Origin: Maritimibacter sp.
GTDB lineage: Bacteria > Pseudomonadota > Alphaproteobacteria > Rhodobacterales > Rhodobacteraceae
Direction of reading: 5' to 3'
Assembly: GCA_002695005.1 (NCBI GenBank)
Contig: NZNT01000025.1
Coordinates: 62,001 to 126,000, forward strand
DNA length: 64,000 nt
Made by a program: the position numbers and the translations under genes. This document shows, in pieces, positions 7,870 to 17,179 of the stretch (positions within the stretch are counted from its first letter, which is position 1; every line of letters starts with the position of its first letter). The notes under the pieces are model-generated. The model had not been told where the DNA came from and searched no databases. It saw nothing but the letters and a program-made list of their open reading frames with translations.

Positions 7870-9510
7870 ATGGACGCCGAGATGCAGATCAAGACACGCG
7901 CCACACGCCCGATCGAAGGCCAGAAACCCGGCACGTCGGGCCTGCGGAAAACGACCGAGGTCTTCTCGCGGCCTGACTTCCTGCAAAACTATGTGCAGGC
8001 GATTTTCAACACCATCGAACCTGCGGGCAGAACCTATATCGTCGGCGGCGACGGACGTTACTTCAACGACATCGCGATCGCCAAAATTCTGCGGATGGCC
8101 GCGGCGAACGGGGTGAAGAAGATTATCGTCGGGCGCGGCGGATTGCTCTCCACGCCGGCAGCCTCGCACCTGATCCGCAAATATGGAACCGACGGCGGCT
8201 TTATCCTGTCGGCGAGCCACAACCCCGGTGGCCCCAAGGGCGATTTCGGGCTGAAGTACAACACGGAAACCGGCGGGCCGGCGGCGGAAGCGATCACCGA
8301 CGCGATCCATGCCGAGACGCAGACGCTCACCGAATACCACATCGCGCAGGAAGATGCGCCCGAGATCACGGAGGAGGGCACCTTCACCCTTGGCAACATG
8401 ACGATCGAAGTGGTGGACCCGGTGGCGGATTACGCTGACCTCATGGAAACGCTGATCGACTTCGACGCGATCCGCGACCTGATCTCGCGCGGCTTCACCC
8501 TGCGCTTCGATGCGATGCATGCCGTGACCGGCCCCTATGCAGTCGAGATCCTCGAACGTCGGCTCGGCGCGAAACACGGCAGTGTCGTGAACCGCCGCCC
8601 TTCCCCCGATTTCGGCGGCGGCCACCCGGACCCGAATCCGGTATGGGCCAAGGACCTGGTCGATCACATGATGGTCCCGGACGGCCCGGATTTCGGCGCG
8701 GCCTCGGACGGGGATGGCGACCGCAACATGATCATGGGCCAAGGCATCTACGTCACACCCTCCGACAGCCTCGCCGTGATCGCGGCCAACGCCCATCTTG
8801 CCCCCGGCTACGCCGACGGGATCGCAGGGATCGCGCGCTCCATGCCGACGTCGGCCGCCGCCGACCGCGTGGCCGAGGCGCTCGGCATTGCCGCGCACCA
8901 GACGCCCACAGGCTGGAAATTCTTCGGCACCCTGCTCGACGCCGGACAGGTCACGATCTGCGGCGAAGAAAGCGCCGGAACAGGGTCCAGCCATGTGCGC
9001 GAAAAGGACGGGCTCTGGGCCGTGCTCCTCTGGCTCAACATCATCGCGGCGCGCGGACAGTCCGTGCAGCAGATCATGGAGGATCATTGGGGCCGTTTCG
9101 GGCGCACCTATTACTCCCGCCATGACTACGAGGCGGTAGACAGCGACATCGCCGGCACGATCATGGACGATCTGCGGGCTGCCCTCGAAACCCTGCCGGG
9201 GAAGAGCTTTGCCGGTCTCACCGTGACCGAGGCGCGCGATTTCGACTACACCGACCCGGTCGATGGATCGACCGCCACGTCGCAAGGCATTATCCTCGGT
9301 TTCGAAGGCGGCGCGCGCGCCGTGCTGCGCCTGTCGGGCACGGGGACGCAGGGGGCGACGATCCGGCTCTATCTGGAGAACCACGAGAAACCGACCGGCA
9401 ATCTGCGCCAGGACCCCCAGAAAGCGCTGGAGCGTGTGGCCCGCGCCGCCGACCAGATCGCGGACCTCGAGAAGCGCACGGGCCGCAGCGCGCCGGACGT
9501 GGTGACCTGA
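7870..9510 (+). CDS. pgm: Phosphoglucomutase (alpha-D-glucose-specific)
   Basis: It interconverts glucose 1-phosphate and glucose 6-phosphate in the cytoplasm, supplying precursors for nucleotide sugars and storage glycan. The 546-residue length suits the family. The phosphoserine loop is SASHNPGG (about residue 116), preceded by the N-terminal KPGTSGLRK motif. The Mg2+-binding loop is SDGDGDRNM (about 278), and a sugar-binding GEESAGTGSSH loop is near 375. The start may instead be the in-frame ATG at 7882. The gene stands alone, 16 bp after the Lrp-type regulator. Confidence 0.96.
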   Translation: MDAEMQIKTRATRPIEGQKPGTSGLRKTTEVFSRPDFLQNYVQAIFNTIEPAGRTYIVGGDGRYFNDIAIAKILRMAAANGVKKIIVGRGGLLSTPAASHLIRKYGTDGGFILSASHNPGGPKGDFGLKYNTETGGPAAEAITDAIHAETQTLTEYHIAQEDAPEITEEGTFTLGNMTIEVVDPVADYADLMETLIDFDAIRDLISRGFTLRFDAMHAVTGPYAVEILERRLGAKHGSVVNRRPSPDFGGGHPDPNPVWAKDLVDHMMVPDGPDFGAASDGDGDRNMIMGQGIYVTPSDSLAVIAANAHLAPGYADGIAGIARSMPTSAAADRVAEALGIAAHQTPTGWKFFGTLLDAGQVTICGEESAGTGSSHVREKDGLWAVLLWLNIIAARGQSVQQIMEDHWGRFGRTYYSRHDYEAVDSDIAGTIMDDLRAALETLPGKSFAGLTVTEARDFDYTDPVDGSTATSQGIILGFEGGARAVLRLSGTGTQGATIRLYLENHEKPTGNLRQDPQKALERVARAADQIADLEKRTGRSAPDVVT

Positions 9511-9689
9511 CAAGACATCCGCCGCCCCGATCCCGCGCATCATTCCCGGCTTTCGAGTCGCGGTCGTCACGCCTCCCGCAATAAAGCGCGGGCGCCAGCC
9601 CGCACAATTTGGAAGCGCCGCCTTCCCCTTCCCGGCCAAGGCCGTTATCACGCCATCGACCGAAGCCACCCAGGAACGGGGACAATCTC

Positions 9690-12600
9690 ATGGCCATGGA
9701 CAAGACCTTCGACGCCAAAACCGCCGAGCCGCGCATTTCCGCGGCCTGGGACGAGGCGAACGCCTTCGCTGCCGGGGCCAACGCCTCGCGGGACGAGACT
9801 TTCACAGTCATGATCCCGCCGCCCAACGTGACCGGCGCGCTCCATGTGGGCCACGCATTCAACAACACGCTTCAGGACATCCTCGTGCGTTGGCACCGTA
9901 TGCGCGGGTTCGATACGCTCTGGCAGCCGGGTCAGGACCATGCGGGCATCGCCACCCAGCTTCAGGTCGAAAAGATGCTGGCCAACACCCAGCAACCCTC
10001 GCGCCGGGAACTCGGGCGCGAGGCCTTTCTCGACAAGGTGTGGGAATGGAAGGGGCAGTATGGCGGCACCATCGTCGAACAGCTCAAGCGCCTCGGCGCC
10101 TCCTGCGACTGGGACCGCAACGCCTTCACCATGGCCGGGGCCGATGGCGACCCGCGCACGGGGCATGAGAACTCCCCCAACTTCCACGACGCGGTCATCA
10201 AGGTCTTTCTCGACATGTATGAGAAGGGCTACATCTACCGCGGCAAGCGGCTGGTGAACTGGGACCCGCATTTCGAGACCGCGATTTCCGATCTGGAAGT
10301 CGAGAACATCGAAGTGCAGGGCCATATGTGGCACTTCAAATACCCTCTGGCGGGGGGCGAGACCTATACCTACGTCGAAAAGGACGAGGACGGGAACGTC
10401 ACGCTCACCGAAGAGCGCGATTACATCTCGATTGCCACGACCCGGCCCGAAACCATGCTGGGCGACGGGGCTGTGGCGGTCCATCCCAAAGACGAACGCT
10501 ATGCCCCCATCGTGGGCAAGCTCTGTGAGATTCCGGTGGGTCCGAAAGAGCATCGCCGCCTGATCCCGATCATCAGCGACGACTACCCGGACCCGGACTT
10601 TGGCTCGGGCGCGGTCAAGATCACCGGCGCGCATGACTTCAATGATTACGGCGTCGCCTCGCGCGGTGGCATCCCGATGTACCGGCTCATGGATATGGCC
10701 GGCCAGATGCGCGCGGATGGCGAAGATTACGCCACCTGTGCCACGCGGGCGCAGGAGATTGCCGAGGGCGCGGATTTCACCGGGGCCGAGGTCGACACGC
10801 TCAATCTGGTCCCCGACGACCTACGCGGGCTGGACCGGTTCGAGGCACGGGAACGAGTTGTCGAGCAGATCAATGCCGAGGGACTCGCCGTCACCATCGC
10901 CAACGAAGACGGAGACATGGTCCCGTTCGTCGAGAACAAGCCGATCATGCAGCCGTTCGGCGATCGCTCCAAGGTCGTGATCGAACCGATGCTGACGGAT
11001 CAGTGGTTCGTGGATGCTGAAAAGGTCGTCGGCCCCGCGCTCGACGCCGTGCGCGAGGGGCGCACCAAGATCATCCCCGAAGCGGGCGAGAAGACCTATT
11101 ACCACTGGCTCGAGAACATCGAGCCCTGGTGCATTTCGCGCCAGCTCTGGTGGGGTCATCAGATCCCCGTCTGGTACGGGCTGGACCTGAGCTACACCGA
11201 TTACGTCAGCGCCGATGGCGATCTGGACGAGATCGAAATGCTCAAGGTGCTTTTGGGTGGCCTCGTCCATCGGGGCGAAGTGCATCACGCCGCCGAGACG
11301 TTCGAGGGCGTGGTCGACGCGTTCACCGACGAGATCGCGGATACGCCGGTGCCGATCAATCACATGCGCATCATCGAAGTGGCCGACAAGAAAGAGGCCA
11401 TCGACGTTCTGGCTGACACGCTCGCCCGCTACACCGTCGATCAGGACCCGTCCAAGCTGGTCTATCCGGTCTGGCGCGACCCGGATGTGCTCGACACATG
11501 GTTCTCGTCCGGCCTGTGGCCAATCGGAACGCTGGGCTGGCCGGATGAGACGCCGGAACTGGCCAAGTATTTTCCGACCGACGTGCTCGTCACCGGGTTC
11601 GACATCCTGTTCTTCTGGGTCGCGCGGATGATGATGATGCAGCTCGCCGTGGTCGACAAGGAGCCGTTCCACACCGTCTATCTTCACCAGCTCGTGCGAG
11701 ACGAGAAGGGCAAGAAGATGTCCAAGACGACCGGCAACGTCATCGACCCGCTGGAGATCATCGACGAATACGGCGCGGACGCGCTGCGCTTCACCAATGC
11801 TTCGATGGCGGCCATCGGTGGCGTGCTGAAGCTGTCCGAAGAGCGGATCAAGGGCTATCGCAACTTCGGCACCAAGCTCTGGAACGCGGCCCGGTTTGCC
11901 GAGATGAACGACTGCAAGCCGGACCCGGCGTTCGACCCAGCGGGTGTGACGGCCACGGTCAACAAGTGGATCGTGGGCGAGACCGCGCGCATCCGCGTGA
12001 CGGTGGACGAGGCGATCACCGCCTACCGGTTCAACGACGCGGCCAACGGGCTTTACGCCTATGTCTGGGGCAAGGTCTGCGACTGGTATCTGGAGTTCGC
12101 CAAGCCCCTTCTGGCCTCGGACGATGCGGCCGTTGTGGCCGAGACGCGGGCGACGATGGCCTGGGTCATCGACCAGTGTCTGATCCTGCTCCACCCGATC
12201 ATGCCGTTCATCACGGAAGAGCTCTGGGGTCAGATCGCGGCACGTGACACGCTGCTGGTCCATCAGGACTGGCCCACCTACGGCGCCGAACTGATCGACG
12301 CGGATGCGGACCGGGAACTCAATTGGGTCGTGTGGCTGATCGAGGACGTGCGTTCGGCGCGCGCCCAGATGCATGTACCGGCCGGGCTGAAAATTCCCAT
12401 GATCCTGCGTGATCTGGACGACGCGGGCCGGGCGGCCTTCGCCACCAACGAGACGCTGATCCTCAAGCTGGGGCGCATCGACAGCGTGACCGAGATGGCC
12501 GACCTGCCCAAGGGCTGTGTGACCATTCCGGTCGAGGGCGGCACCTTTGCCTTGCCGCTCGCCGACATCATCGACGTGGACGAGGAAAAGGCGCGGTTGG

Positions 12601-12782
12601 AAAAAACGCTGGGTAAGCTGGAGAAAGAGATCGGGGGACTGAAAGGCCGGTTGAACAACCCGAAATTCGCCCAGAACGCCCCGGACGAGGTGGTGGCCGA
12701 AGCGCAAGGCAACCTCGACGCGCGCGAGGACGAAGCGGCCAAGCTGCGCGAGGCTTTGGCCCGACTGGCCGAGATCGGCTGA
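9690..12782 (+). CDS. valS: Valyl-tRNA synthetase
   Basis: This class I aminoacyl-tRNA synthetase charges tRNA-Val. From the ATG at 9690 (preceded by GGAACGGGGA) it has 1030 residues, within the bacterial range. The HIGH-type signature appears in [14 protein letters not shown] (about residue 40). The editing domain occupies the first half, the KMSKS-type loop is [13 protein letters not shown] (about 674), and a C-terminal coiled-coil arm ([18 protein letters not shown]) binds tRNA. An upstream in-frame ATG at 9609 would add 27 proline-rich residues and is not supported. It stands between pgm and ribF. Confidence 0.98.
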   Translation: MAMDKTFDAKTAEPRISAAWDEANAFAAGANASRDETFTVMIPPPNVTGALHVGHAFNNTLQDILVRWHRMRGFDTLWQPGQDHAGIATQLQVEKMLANTQQPSRRELGREAFLDKVWEWKGQYGGTIVEQLKRLGASCDWDRNAFTMAGADGDPRTGHENSPNFHDAVIKVFLDMYEKGYIYRGKRLVNWDPHFETAISDLEVENIEVQGHMWHFKYPLAGGETYTYVEKDEDGNVTLTEERDYISIATTRPETMLGDGAVAVHPKDERYAPIVGKLCEIPVGPKEHRRLIPIISDDYPDPDFGSGAVKITGAHDFNDYGVASRGGIPMYRLMDMAGQMRADGEDYATCATRAQEIAEGADFTGAEVDTLNLVPDDLRGLDRFEARERVVEQINAEGLAVTIANEDGDMVPFVENKPIMQPFGDRSKVVIEPMLTDQWFVDAEKVVGPALDAVREGRTKIIPEAGEKTYYHWLENIEPWCISRQLWWGHQIPVWYGLDLSYTDYVSADGDLDEIEMLKVLLGGLVHRGEVHHAAETFEGVVDAFTDEIADTPVPINHMRIIEVADKKEAIDVLADTLARYTVDQDPSKLVYPVWRDPDVLDTWFSSGLWPIGTLGWPDETPELAKYFPTDVLVTGFDILFFWVARMMMMQLAVVDKEPFHTVYLHQLVRDEKGKKMSKTTGNVIDPLEIIDEYGADALRFTNASMAAIGGVLKLSEERIKGYRNFGTKLWNAARFAEMNDCKPDPAFDPAGVTATVNKWIVGETARIRVTVDEAITAYRFNDAANGLYAYVWGKVCDWYLEFAKPLLASDDAAVVAETRATMAWVIDQCLILLHPIMPFITEELWGQIAARDTLLVHQDWPTYGAELIDADADRELNWVVWLIEDVRSARAQMHVPAGLKIPMILRDLDDAGRAAFATNETLILKLGRIDSVTEMADLPKGCVTIPVEGGTFALPLADIIDVDEEKARLEKTLGKLEKEIGGLKGRLNNPKFAQNAPDEVVAEAQGNLDAREDEAAKLREALARLAEIG

Positions 12783-12873
12783 GGGGTTGCGCCGGGGCTG
12801 GTGCCCCGTCGCGGTGGCTCGCTACGCTCGCGGGGACGACCTCCCCGGGGGCGTGAGGGATGAGGAGGTGCGA

Positions 12874-12920
12874 GGGGGCTGTCTGCCCCCGCGCGCTTCG
12901 CGCCCCCCCCGAAGGTTTCG
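12874..12920. repeat. GC-rich palindromic intergenic element, copy A
   Basis: The 208 bp between valS and ribF is very GC-rich and holds nested palindromes: GGGGGC...GCCCCC followed by GCGCGC..GCGC and a C8 run with GAAGGTTTCGG. The layout (G-run, short loop, C-run, second C-run) resembles the element at 52461-52497 and intergenic repeats I recall from rhodobacteral genomes. It may also help terminate valS. Function unknown. Confidence 0.45.
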
Positions 12921-12990
12921 GGAAACAGAGAAGGGGTTCGGGACGTCATTCCCGCTTGCGACCCAAGTGTGGCGGGGCTACTCCCGCCCT

Positions 12991-13929
12991 ATGCGCATCA
13001 TTCGTGATTTTCAGTTCGTCGAAGATCGGGACCGGGGGGCATCGGCTGCCATCGGGAATTTCGACGGCGTGCACCGGGGCCACCAGTTCGTCATCGACAT
13101 CGCGCGGCGCGAGGCCACGGCCTCGGGCGCGCCGCTGGGCGTCATGACGTTCGAGCCGCACCCGCGCGAGTATTTCGTGCCCGGTGGCGATCCCTTCCGG
13201 CTGATGAATGCCGAAGCGCGGGCCAACCGGCTCGACTGGCTCGGCGTCGAGTTGCTTTATGAACTGACCTTCAACGACACCCTGTCTGCTCTCACGCCCG
13301 AGGATTTCGCGCGGCGGGTGATCGTGGAGGGGCTGGGCCTGAGCCATGTCGTCGTGGGGGCGGATTTCCATTTCGGGGCCAAGCGCGCCGGGACCACGGA
13401 GACGCTTATCGCTCTGGGCGAGGCGCTGGGCTTTGGCGTGACCGTTGCGCCGCTGATGCGCGATGACGACGTGGAGATCAGCTCCACCGCCATCCGCGAG
13501 GCGCTGACCGAGGGCCGCCCGCAGGATGCCGCACGGATGCTGGGGCACTGGCACCGGGTGGACGGCGAAGTGATCCGGGGCGACCAGCGCGGGCGCGACC
13601 TGGGCTATCCCACGATCAACATGTCCATCGCCGGACTGCATCCGCCCAAATACGGGGTCTATGCCGTCAAGGCCGACGTGCTGACCGGCCCGCACGCCGG
13701 TGAATACGGGGGCGCGGCCTCCATCGGCGTGCGCCCGACCTTCGGGGAAAACATCCCGAACATCGAGACGTTCCTCTTCGACTTCCGCGGCGACCTTTAT
13801 GGCGAGCATATCTCGGTCGCCCTTGTCGATTACCTGCGGCCCGAAGAAAGGTTCGAAGATATCGACGCGCTCATCATGCAGATGGACGCGGATTGCGCCA
13901 AGGCGCGGGCGGTCCTCGCCGACCTTTGA
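12991..13929 (+). CDS. ribF: Bifunctional riboflavin kinase/FAD synthetase
   Basis: It phosphorylates riboflavin to FMN and adenylylates FMN to FAD. The 312-residue product starts at the ATG at 12991 (MRIIRDFQFV). The N-terminal nucleotidyltransferase has AIGNFDGVHRGHQ (about residue 25) and the later ISSTAIREAL motif (about 164). The C-terminal kinase has RGRDLGYPTINM (about 202) and the ending DALIMQMDADCAKAR. A longer in-frame reading back to 12787 crosses the repeat region and is not credible. Length is standard. Confidence 0.97.
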   Translation: MRIIRDFQFVEDRDRGASAAIGNFDGVHRGHQFVIDIARREATASGAPLGVMTFEPHPREYFVPGGDPFRLMNAEARANRLDWLGVELLYELTFNDTLSALTPEDFARRVIVEGLGLSHVVVGADFHFGAKRAGTTETLIALGEALGFGVTVAPLMRDDDVEISSTAIREALTEGRPQDAARMLGHWHRVDGEVIRGDQRGRDLGYPTINMSIAGLHPPKYGVYAVKADVLTGPHAGEYGGAASIGVRPTFGENIPNIETFLFDFRGDLYGEHISVALVDYLRPEERFEDIDALIMQMDADCAKARAVLADL

Positions 13930-13934
13930 CGAGC

Positions 13935-14684
13935 TCAGGCGCTGCGGGCCGCGCGCTCCACGGCCTGCCCCACAAAACACCCTTTATCACGCACGAAGGC
14001 GAGGAGTTCCTGATCCTCGGCGGTGGCCGCGGCGACACGCGCGCGCACGGCAGATGACAGTGAACGGCGCGTCACCCCGTGGGTCGAGACGTTGAGCCGT
14101 GTGGTTCCATCCCAGCTCACCCCGAGCCATGACTGCGCGACACGGTTGGCCGCCTCCATCTCCTCCACACAGCCGACGAAGGCGAAATGCGCCTCGATAT
14201 TGGCGCGGGCGGCGGCAAAAGTGGCTGTGTGGTCGGCCGACAATTCCTGGCACTGATGATTGCAGATCGCGCGCGGGTCGTTGTCGATCAGAAAGAGCGC
14301 GAAGTCGTCGAGTGTCATCTCTGCCGCCTGCTGGTGCCATTTCTCCCCGACCGTCTCGCGGAAGTAATTGTAGCTCGACACCATCCGGTCGATGGGATCG
14401 CGGATGAAGGTGAAACAGGTGGGCGAGCCTTTCTCGGCGGCCTGATAGGCCGCATTGATCCGCGCGAAGGAATAATGCCCGCTGATGATGCGGGTTTCGG
14501 GTGCGTCCAATGCGGCGGCGATGTCAGGCAGGAAGGTATCCCCGTCGTTGATCTTGGGAACCGCGTCACTGCCCAGAACCGAGCGCATCTGGATCTGGAT
14601 CGACGTTCCCGCCGCCTTGAACAGATGGACGAAGGCCGGCGGCTTGATGTGGTGGACGGGCGGATTGGTGACGCTGGTCAGCAT
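13935..14684 (-). CDS. Sulfotransferase-family protein (membrane-associated/Sulfotransfer_2 type)
   Basis: The 249-residue protein has the 5'-phosphosulfate loop FKAAGTSIQ (about residue 20) and the 3'-phosphate motif TFIRDPIDRMVSSYNYF (about 93), which together mark PAPS-dependent sulfotransferases. It would transfer sulfate from PAPS to a hydroxyl, most likely on a carbohydrate given its neighbours. It converges on ribF with a 5-bp gap and lies downstream of the glycosyltransferase fusion. The acceptor is unknown. Confidence in the family is good, in the substrate low. Confidence 0.82.
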   Translation of the reverse strand: MLTSVTNPPVHHIKPPAFVHLFKAAGTSIQIQMRSVLGSDAVPKINDGDTFLPDIAAALDAPETRIISGHYSFARINAAYQAAEKGSPTCFTFIRDPIDRMVSSYNYFRETVGEKWHQQAAEMTLDDFALFLIDNDPRAICNHQCQELSADHTATFAAARANIEAHFAFVGCVEEMEAANRVAQSWLGVSWDGTTRLNVSTHGVTRRSLSSAVRARVAAATAEDQELLAFVRDKGCFVGQAVERAARSA

Positions 14685-14728
14685 GGCGCGGCCTTTCGGG
14701 TCGGACCCATGAAGGGACCGTAGCGGTT

Positions 14729-14740
14729 ATGGTGCGGTCG
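14729..14740. repeat. 12-bp direct repeat of the tRNA-Leu 3' end (candidate attachment-site remnant)
   Basis: ATGGTGCGGTCG here matches 18234-18245 exactly and in the same orientation. The second copy covers the 3' acceptor end of tRNA-Leu(GAG) including CCA. The repeats bracket the glycosyltransferase fusion and the epimerase. No integrase is present, so this is only a suggestive remnant. Confidence 0.35.
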
Positions 14741-14779
14741 GTCCATTCCGGCGGGGCGGGCGCAATTGATAGCGGACAC

Positions 14780-16840
14780 TCAGAAATCCTTTCCGCTCAT
14801 CTCATGGGCCAGCGGGCCGGGCGCCAGGCGCATAGCGAGCTCGGAAAACGAGCTCCAGGTCGAGGCGAGCAACCGGGGTGCGCGGCCCAGCAGGATCGCA
14901 TCGGCCAGCGCATAGGCCAGCTGCTCGGGCGAGCGGTCGTACAGGTCACGGTGCAGATGCGTCGCCCGTTCGCCGAACGTCGCCTCGAAGGCGCGGTAGG
15001 CCTCGGGCGTGTCGGCAGCGACGAAGATTCGGTCCGCCTCCCCCGCCTTGCGAAGCGTCTCCACCCGATTGAGGAAGGCCGAGAAATGGCTCTTGTCACG
15101 CCAGAAACCAATCTCTGCCTGGCTCTCCTCGGTCCAGTTCTCGGTTGATTCGTAGCTGAGATGCGCGTCCTTCGCGCCGCCGACCATGCGGACATGGACG
15201 CTGACATCGTTGGGCGCGCGCACGGAGGCGACGAGGCCGCGCACGCGCGCGACCGGCGTGAGGTCGCGCAGAAAGGCGTTCTCGGCCTCCCAACTCGTGC
15301 CGCCGCAGTTCAGCACATAGGCCGAGCGGGCATAGAGGTCCCCCGCCCATGTAAGGTCGATGGGCGCGTCCTTTTCCGCCCCGGCCTCGATTTCCATGTA
15401 GTTGTAGACGCGGGCACCGAGCCGGGCGGCATCCGCTGCGAAACTCTCCTCGATCACCGCGCCGTCGTAGTCGAAAAGGTCCGTAAGACGCGCTTCGCAA
15501 TGATCGTCGGGCTGCCACACTACCACGAGTTCGCGCCCGGTCGCCTTGGCCACAGCAGCGGCAGATCCCATCGCGCGCAAGCGGTTGCCCAACCCGTGCT
15601 GGGCGTCGATGAAAAGCCGCGTTCGATGCGGGACATAGGCCGGGGCGCGGATATCGGGGGCCGGCTTGGCGTCGCGCTCCTGCTGGCGCAGGGCGCGCCG
15701 CACGTCCTGTTCGTTGAGCGCGGCGGCGGGTTGCGACAGGAGGCACCGCAGGCGCGCGTCCTCCAGCCCGAGAACCGCTTGTCCGAACCGCCATGACGCC
15801 ATGACACGCAGCGCAGTGTCGTCGGCCCGTTCGGCCACGAAGCGCGGCACCTCGTTCGGGTGGCTCGCACGACGGCGCAGGATTTCGGATCCGTCTGGCA
15901 GGGTCGTATGGGCGAGCGGCAGCGGTTCCAGATGCGGCTTCCAGTCCGGCATGAGTTCGACGAGGTAGCGATTGCGGCGGATGCCGAAATGCGGATCGCC
16001 CGTAATGAGGTCCAGCGCGCTGCCGGAGCGGCGGTTCACGCCCTCATCCAGCCGCTCCTCGTCCCCGTGCGGCTGATGATAGATCGTGTCCTGCACCACG
16101 TCGCGTCGGAGGGCGCCTTCGGTTTCAAGACGGTCGTAGAGGTCGTCATCGTCCCAGCCGTAGGAGGTGATGAACTCGTTGAACCCGCCCACACGGGCAA
16201 GCGCGGCGCGGTGGGTGTAGAAAAACCCGTTCGTGTGCTGCTGATCCTTCGTGGCGAGCTTCCAGTTGCCCGCGATGAACCCGTCGTCGGGGAGCGGGTT
16301 GCGGTCGAAAAAATCCGGATTGATGAGGATATCGGCGTCCGCCTTGACGATCCGGTCGTAACGCGACAGCCGGAAGCCCGCGTTATAGGCGTAAGACAGC
16401 GTCCACTTGTCCTCCCCCTCCACACGGACCACGCGCAGGCGCGGGTCCCGGATGCCGCGCGCGGCGAGGTCCCCGGCCACCGGCGTATCCGAGGACCAGT
16501 CGACGATGAGGATCTCGCTCAGCTCGTCGAGCGCGATCCACGACAACACCGCCTCGGCAAGGTTGTCGGTCCGGTTGCGCGCGCAGGAGACGAGGCTCAC
16601 CCCCGGCTTCGCAATGGCTTCGAGGCGCGGCAGGGTCGTCGTGGTCGGCGACCGCATTTGCCCCTCAGGGCGCGCGGGTTCCGCGATGTCGATCGCGCGC
16701 AGCGCGCCGGAATTGAACGCGGCACCACGCTGCCGCACCTTCGTCAGAATATTGAGTATATCCAAGTTTTCTTGCCCGATGAGATGTCTCACCCCGGCAG
16801 CTCCCGGACCGACATTGGCGCAAGTGTTAATTCCGGTCAA
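14780..16840 (-). CDS. Fusion: GT2 glycosyltransferase + fucosyltransferase-like (GT-B) domain
   Basis: This 686-residue protein has two parts. Residues about 75-330 form a GT2/galactosyltransferase-like domain, with VSLVSCARNR at the start, a DADILINPDFF metal-binding motif, and GGFNEF..YGWDDDDLYDRL as the acceptor-side motif. Residues about 395-680 resemble GT-B fucosyltransferases, with GLGNRLRAMGSA (donor-side glycines), HVRMVGGAKDAHLSYES and a late STWSSFSELA motif. No membrane span is seen, so it is likely cytoplasmic. An alternative start at 16657 (M62) has GAGGGG close upstream and would trim a non-conserved leader. It is divergent from the GDP-mannose epimerase-like gene, which could supply its sugar donor. 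Exact linkage unknown. Confidence 0.78.
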   Translation of the reverse strand: MTGINTCANVGPGAAGVRHLIGQENLDILNILTKVRQRGAAFNSGALRAIDIAEPARPEGQMRSPTTTTLPRLEAIAKPGVSLVSCARNRTDNLAEAVLSWIALDELSEILIVDWSSDTPVAGDLAARGIRDPRLRVVRVEGEDKWTLSYAYNAGFRLSRYDRIVKADADILINPDFFDRNPLPDDGFIAGNWKLATKDQQHTNGFFYTHRAALARVGGFNEFITSYGWDDDDLYDRLETEGALRRDVVQDTIYHQPHGDEERLDEGVNRRSGSALDLITGDPHFGIRRNRYLVELMPDWKPHLEPLPLAHTTLPDGSEILRRRASHPNEVPRFVAERADDTALRVMASWRFGQAVLGLEDARLRCLLSQPAAALNEQDVRRALRQQERDAKPAPDIRAPAYVPHRTRLFIDAQHGLGNRLRAMGSAAAVAKATGRELVVVWQPDDHCEARLTDLFDYDGAVIEESFAADAARLGARVYNYMEIEAGAEKDAPIDLTWAGDLYARSAYVLNCGGTSWEAENAFLRDLTPVARVRGLVASVRAPNDVSVHVRMVGGAKDAHLSYESTENWTEESQAEIGFWRDKSHFSAFLNRVETLRKAGEADRIFVAADTPEAYRAFEATFGERATHLHRDLYDRSPEQLAYALADAILLGRAPRLLASTWSSFSELAMRLAPGPLAHEMSGKDF

Positions 16841-16849
16841 CGCGGTCCG

Positions 16850-17010
16850 AATTATTTTATGCAGTTTTTTGTTCTACAGAAGGAAAACGCGTTGTTTCGG
16901 ATAATAATTTTTCAGACACCCAGAATATTAACCTTTCGTTAACCCTTTTTTGCATCCGACGGAAATACAGGTCCGTCAGTGAAAAAATTAAGGAATAGTT
17001 TGTCTCAGGA
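16850..17010. other. AT-rich divergent promoter region of the glycan genes
   Basis: In a GC-rich chromosome this roughly 160-bp stretch is strikingly AT-rich, with several T and A runs and repeated TTAA words. It lies inside the 339-bp gap between the divergently read glycosyltransferase fusion and the epimerase gene and contains the CtrA-type box listed separately. Such regions can be targets of xenogeneic or MucR-type regulators in alphaproteobacteria. That part is inference. The rest of the gap, 17011-17179, holds no gene I can support. Confidence 0.5.
16928..16943. promoter_or_regulatory. CtrA-type box TTAA-N7-TTAAC
   Basis: TTAACCTTTCGTTAAC matches the full CtrA consensus TTAA-N7-TTAA(C) exactly. 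It lies in the divergent promoter region, about 90 bp from the annotated start of the glycosyltransferase fusion and about 240 bp from the epimerase start. The same consensus occurs upstream of the GT2 synthase at 30237. Binding is not shown. Confidence 0.55.
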
Positions 17011-17179
17011 CACTTGCCTCCGGGGGCTTCGGCTACGCGAGACCCAGCGCCTGAGGCGTTTGGCGCGGTGTGTCTTGAATGGCCCACACTTAACGGACGC
17101 GCGACAAATCGGACCTTGCGCGATCCGCCTGAAACTCTACGGTCCCTAAACCATCGAATACCATTTCTGGACGGAAAAC

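Noticed and set aside
9588-9603. Hairpin GCGGGC-GCCA-GCCCGC after pgm
   Set aside because: The stem is only 6 bp and there is no proper T tract, so I do not call it a terminator.
7729-9669. 646-codon minus-strand frame opposite pgm
   Set aside because: Antisense shadow of phosphoglucomutase. No family pattern or ribosome site.
10821-12707. 628-codon minus-strand frame opposite valS
   Set aside because: Antisense shadow of valyl-tRNA synthetase, with no coherent protein features.
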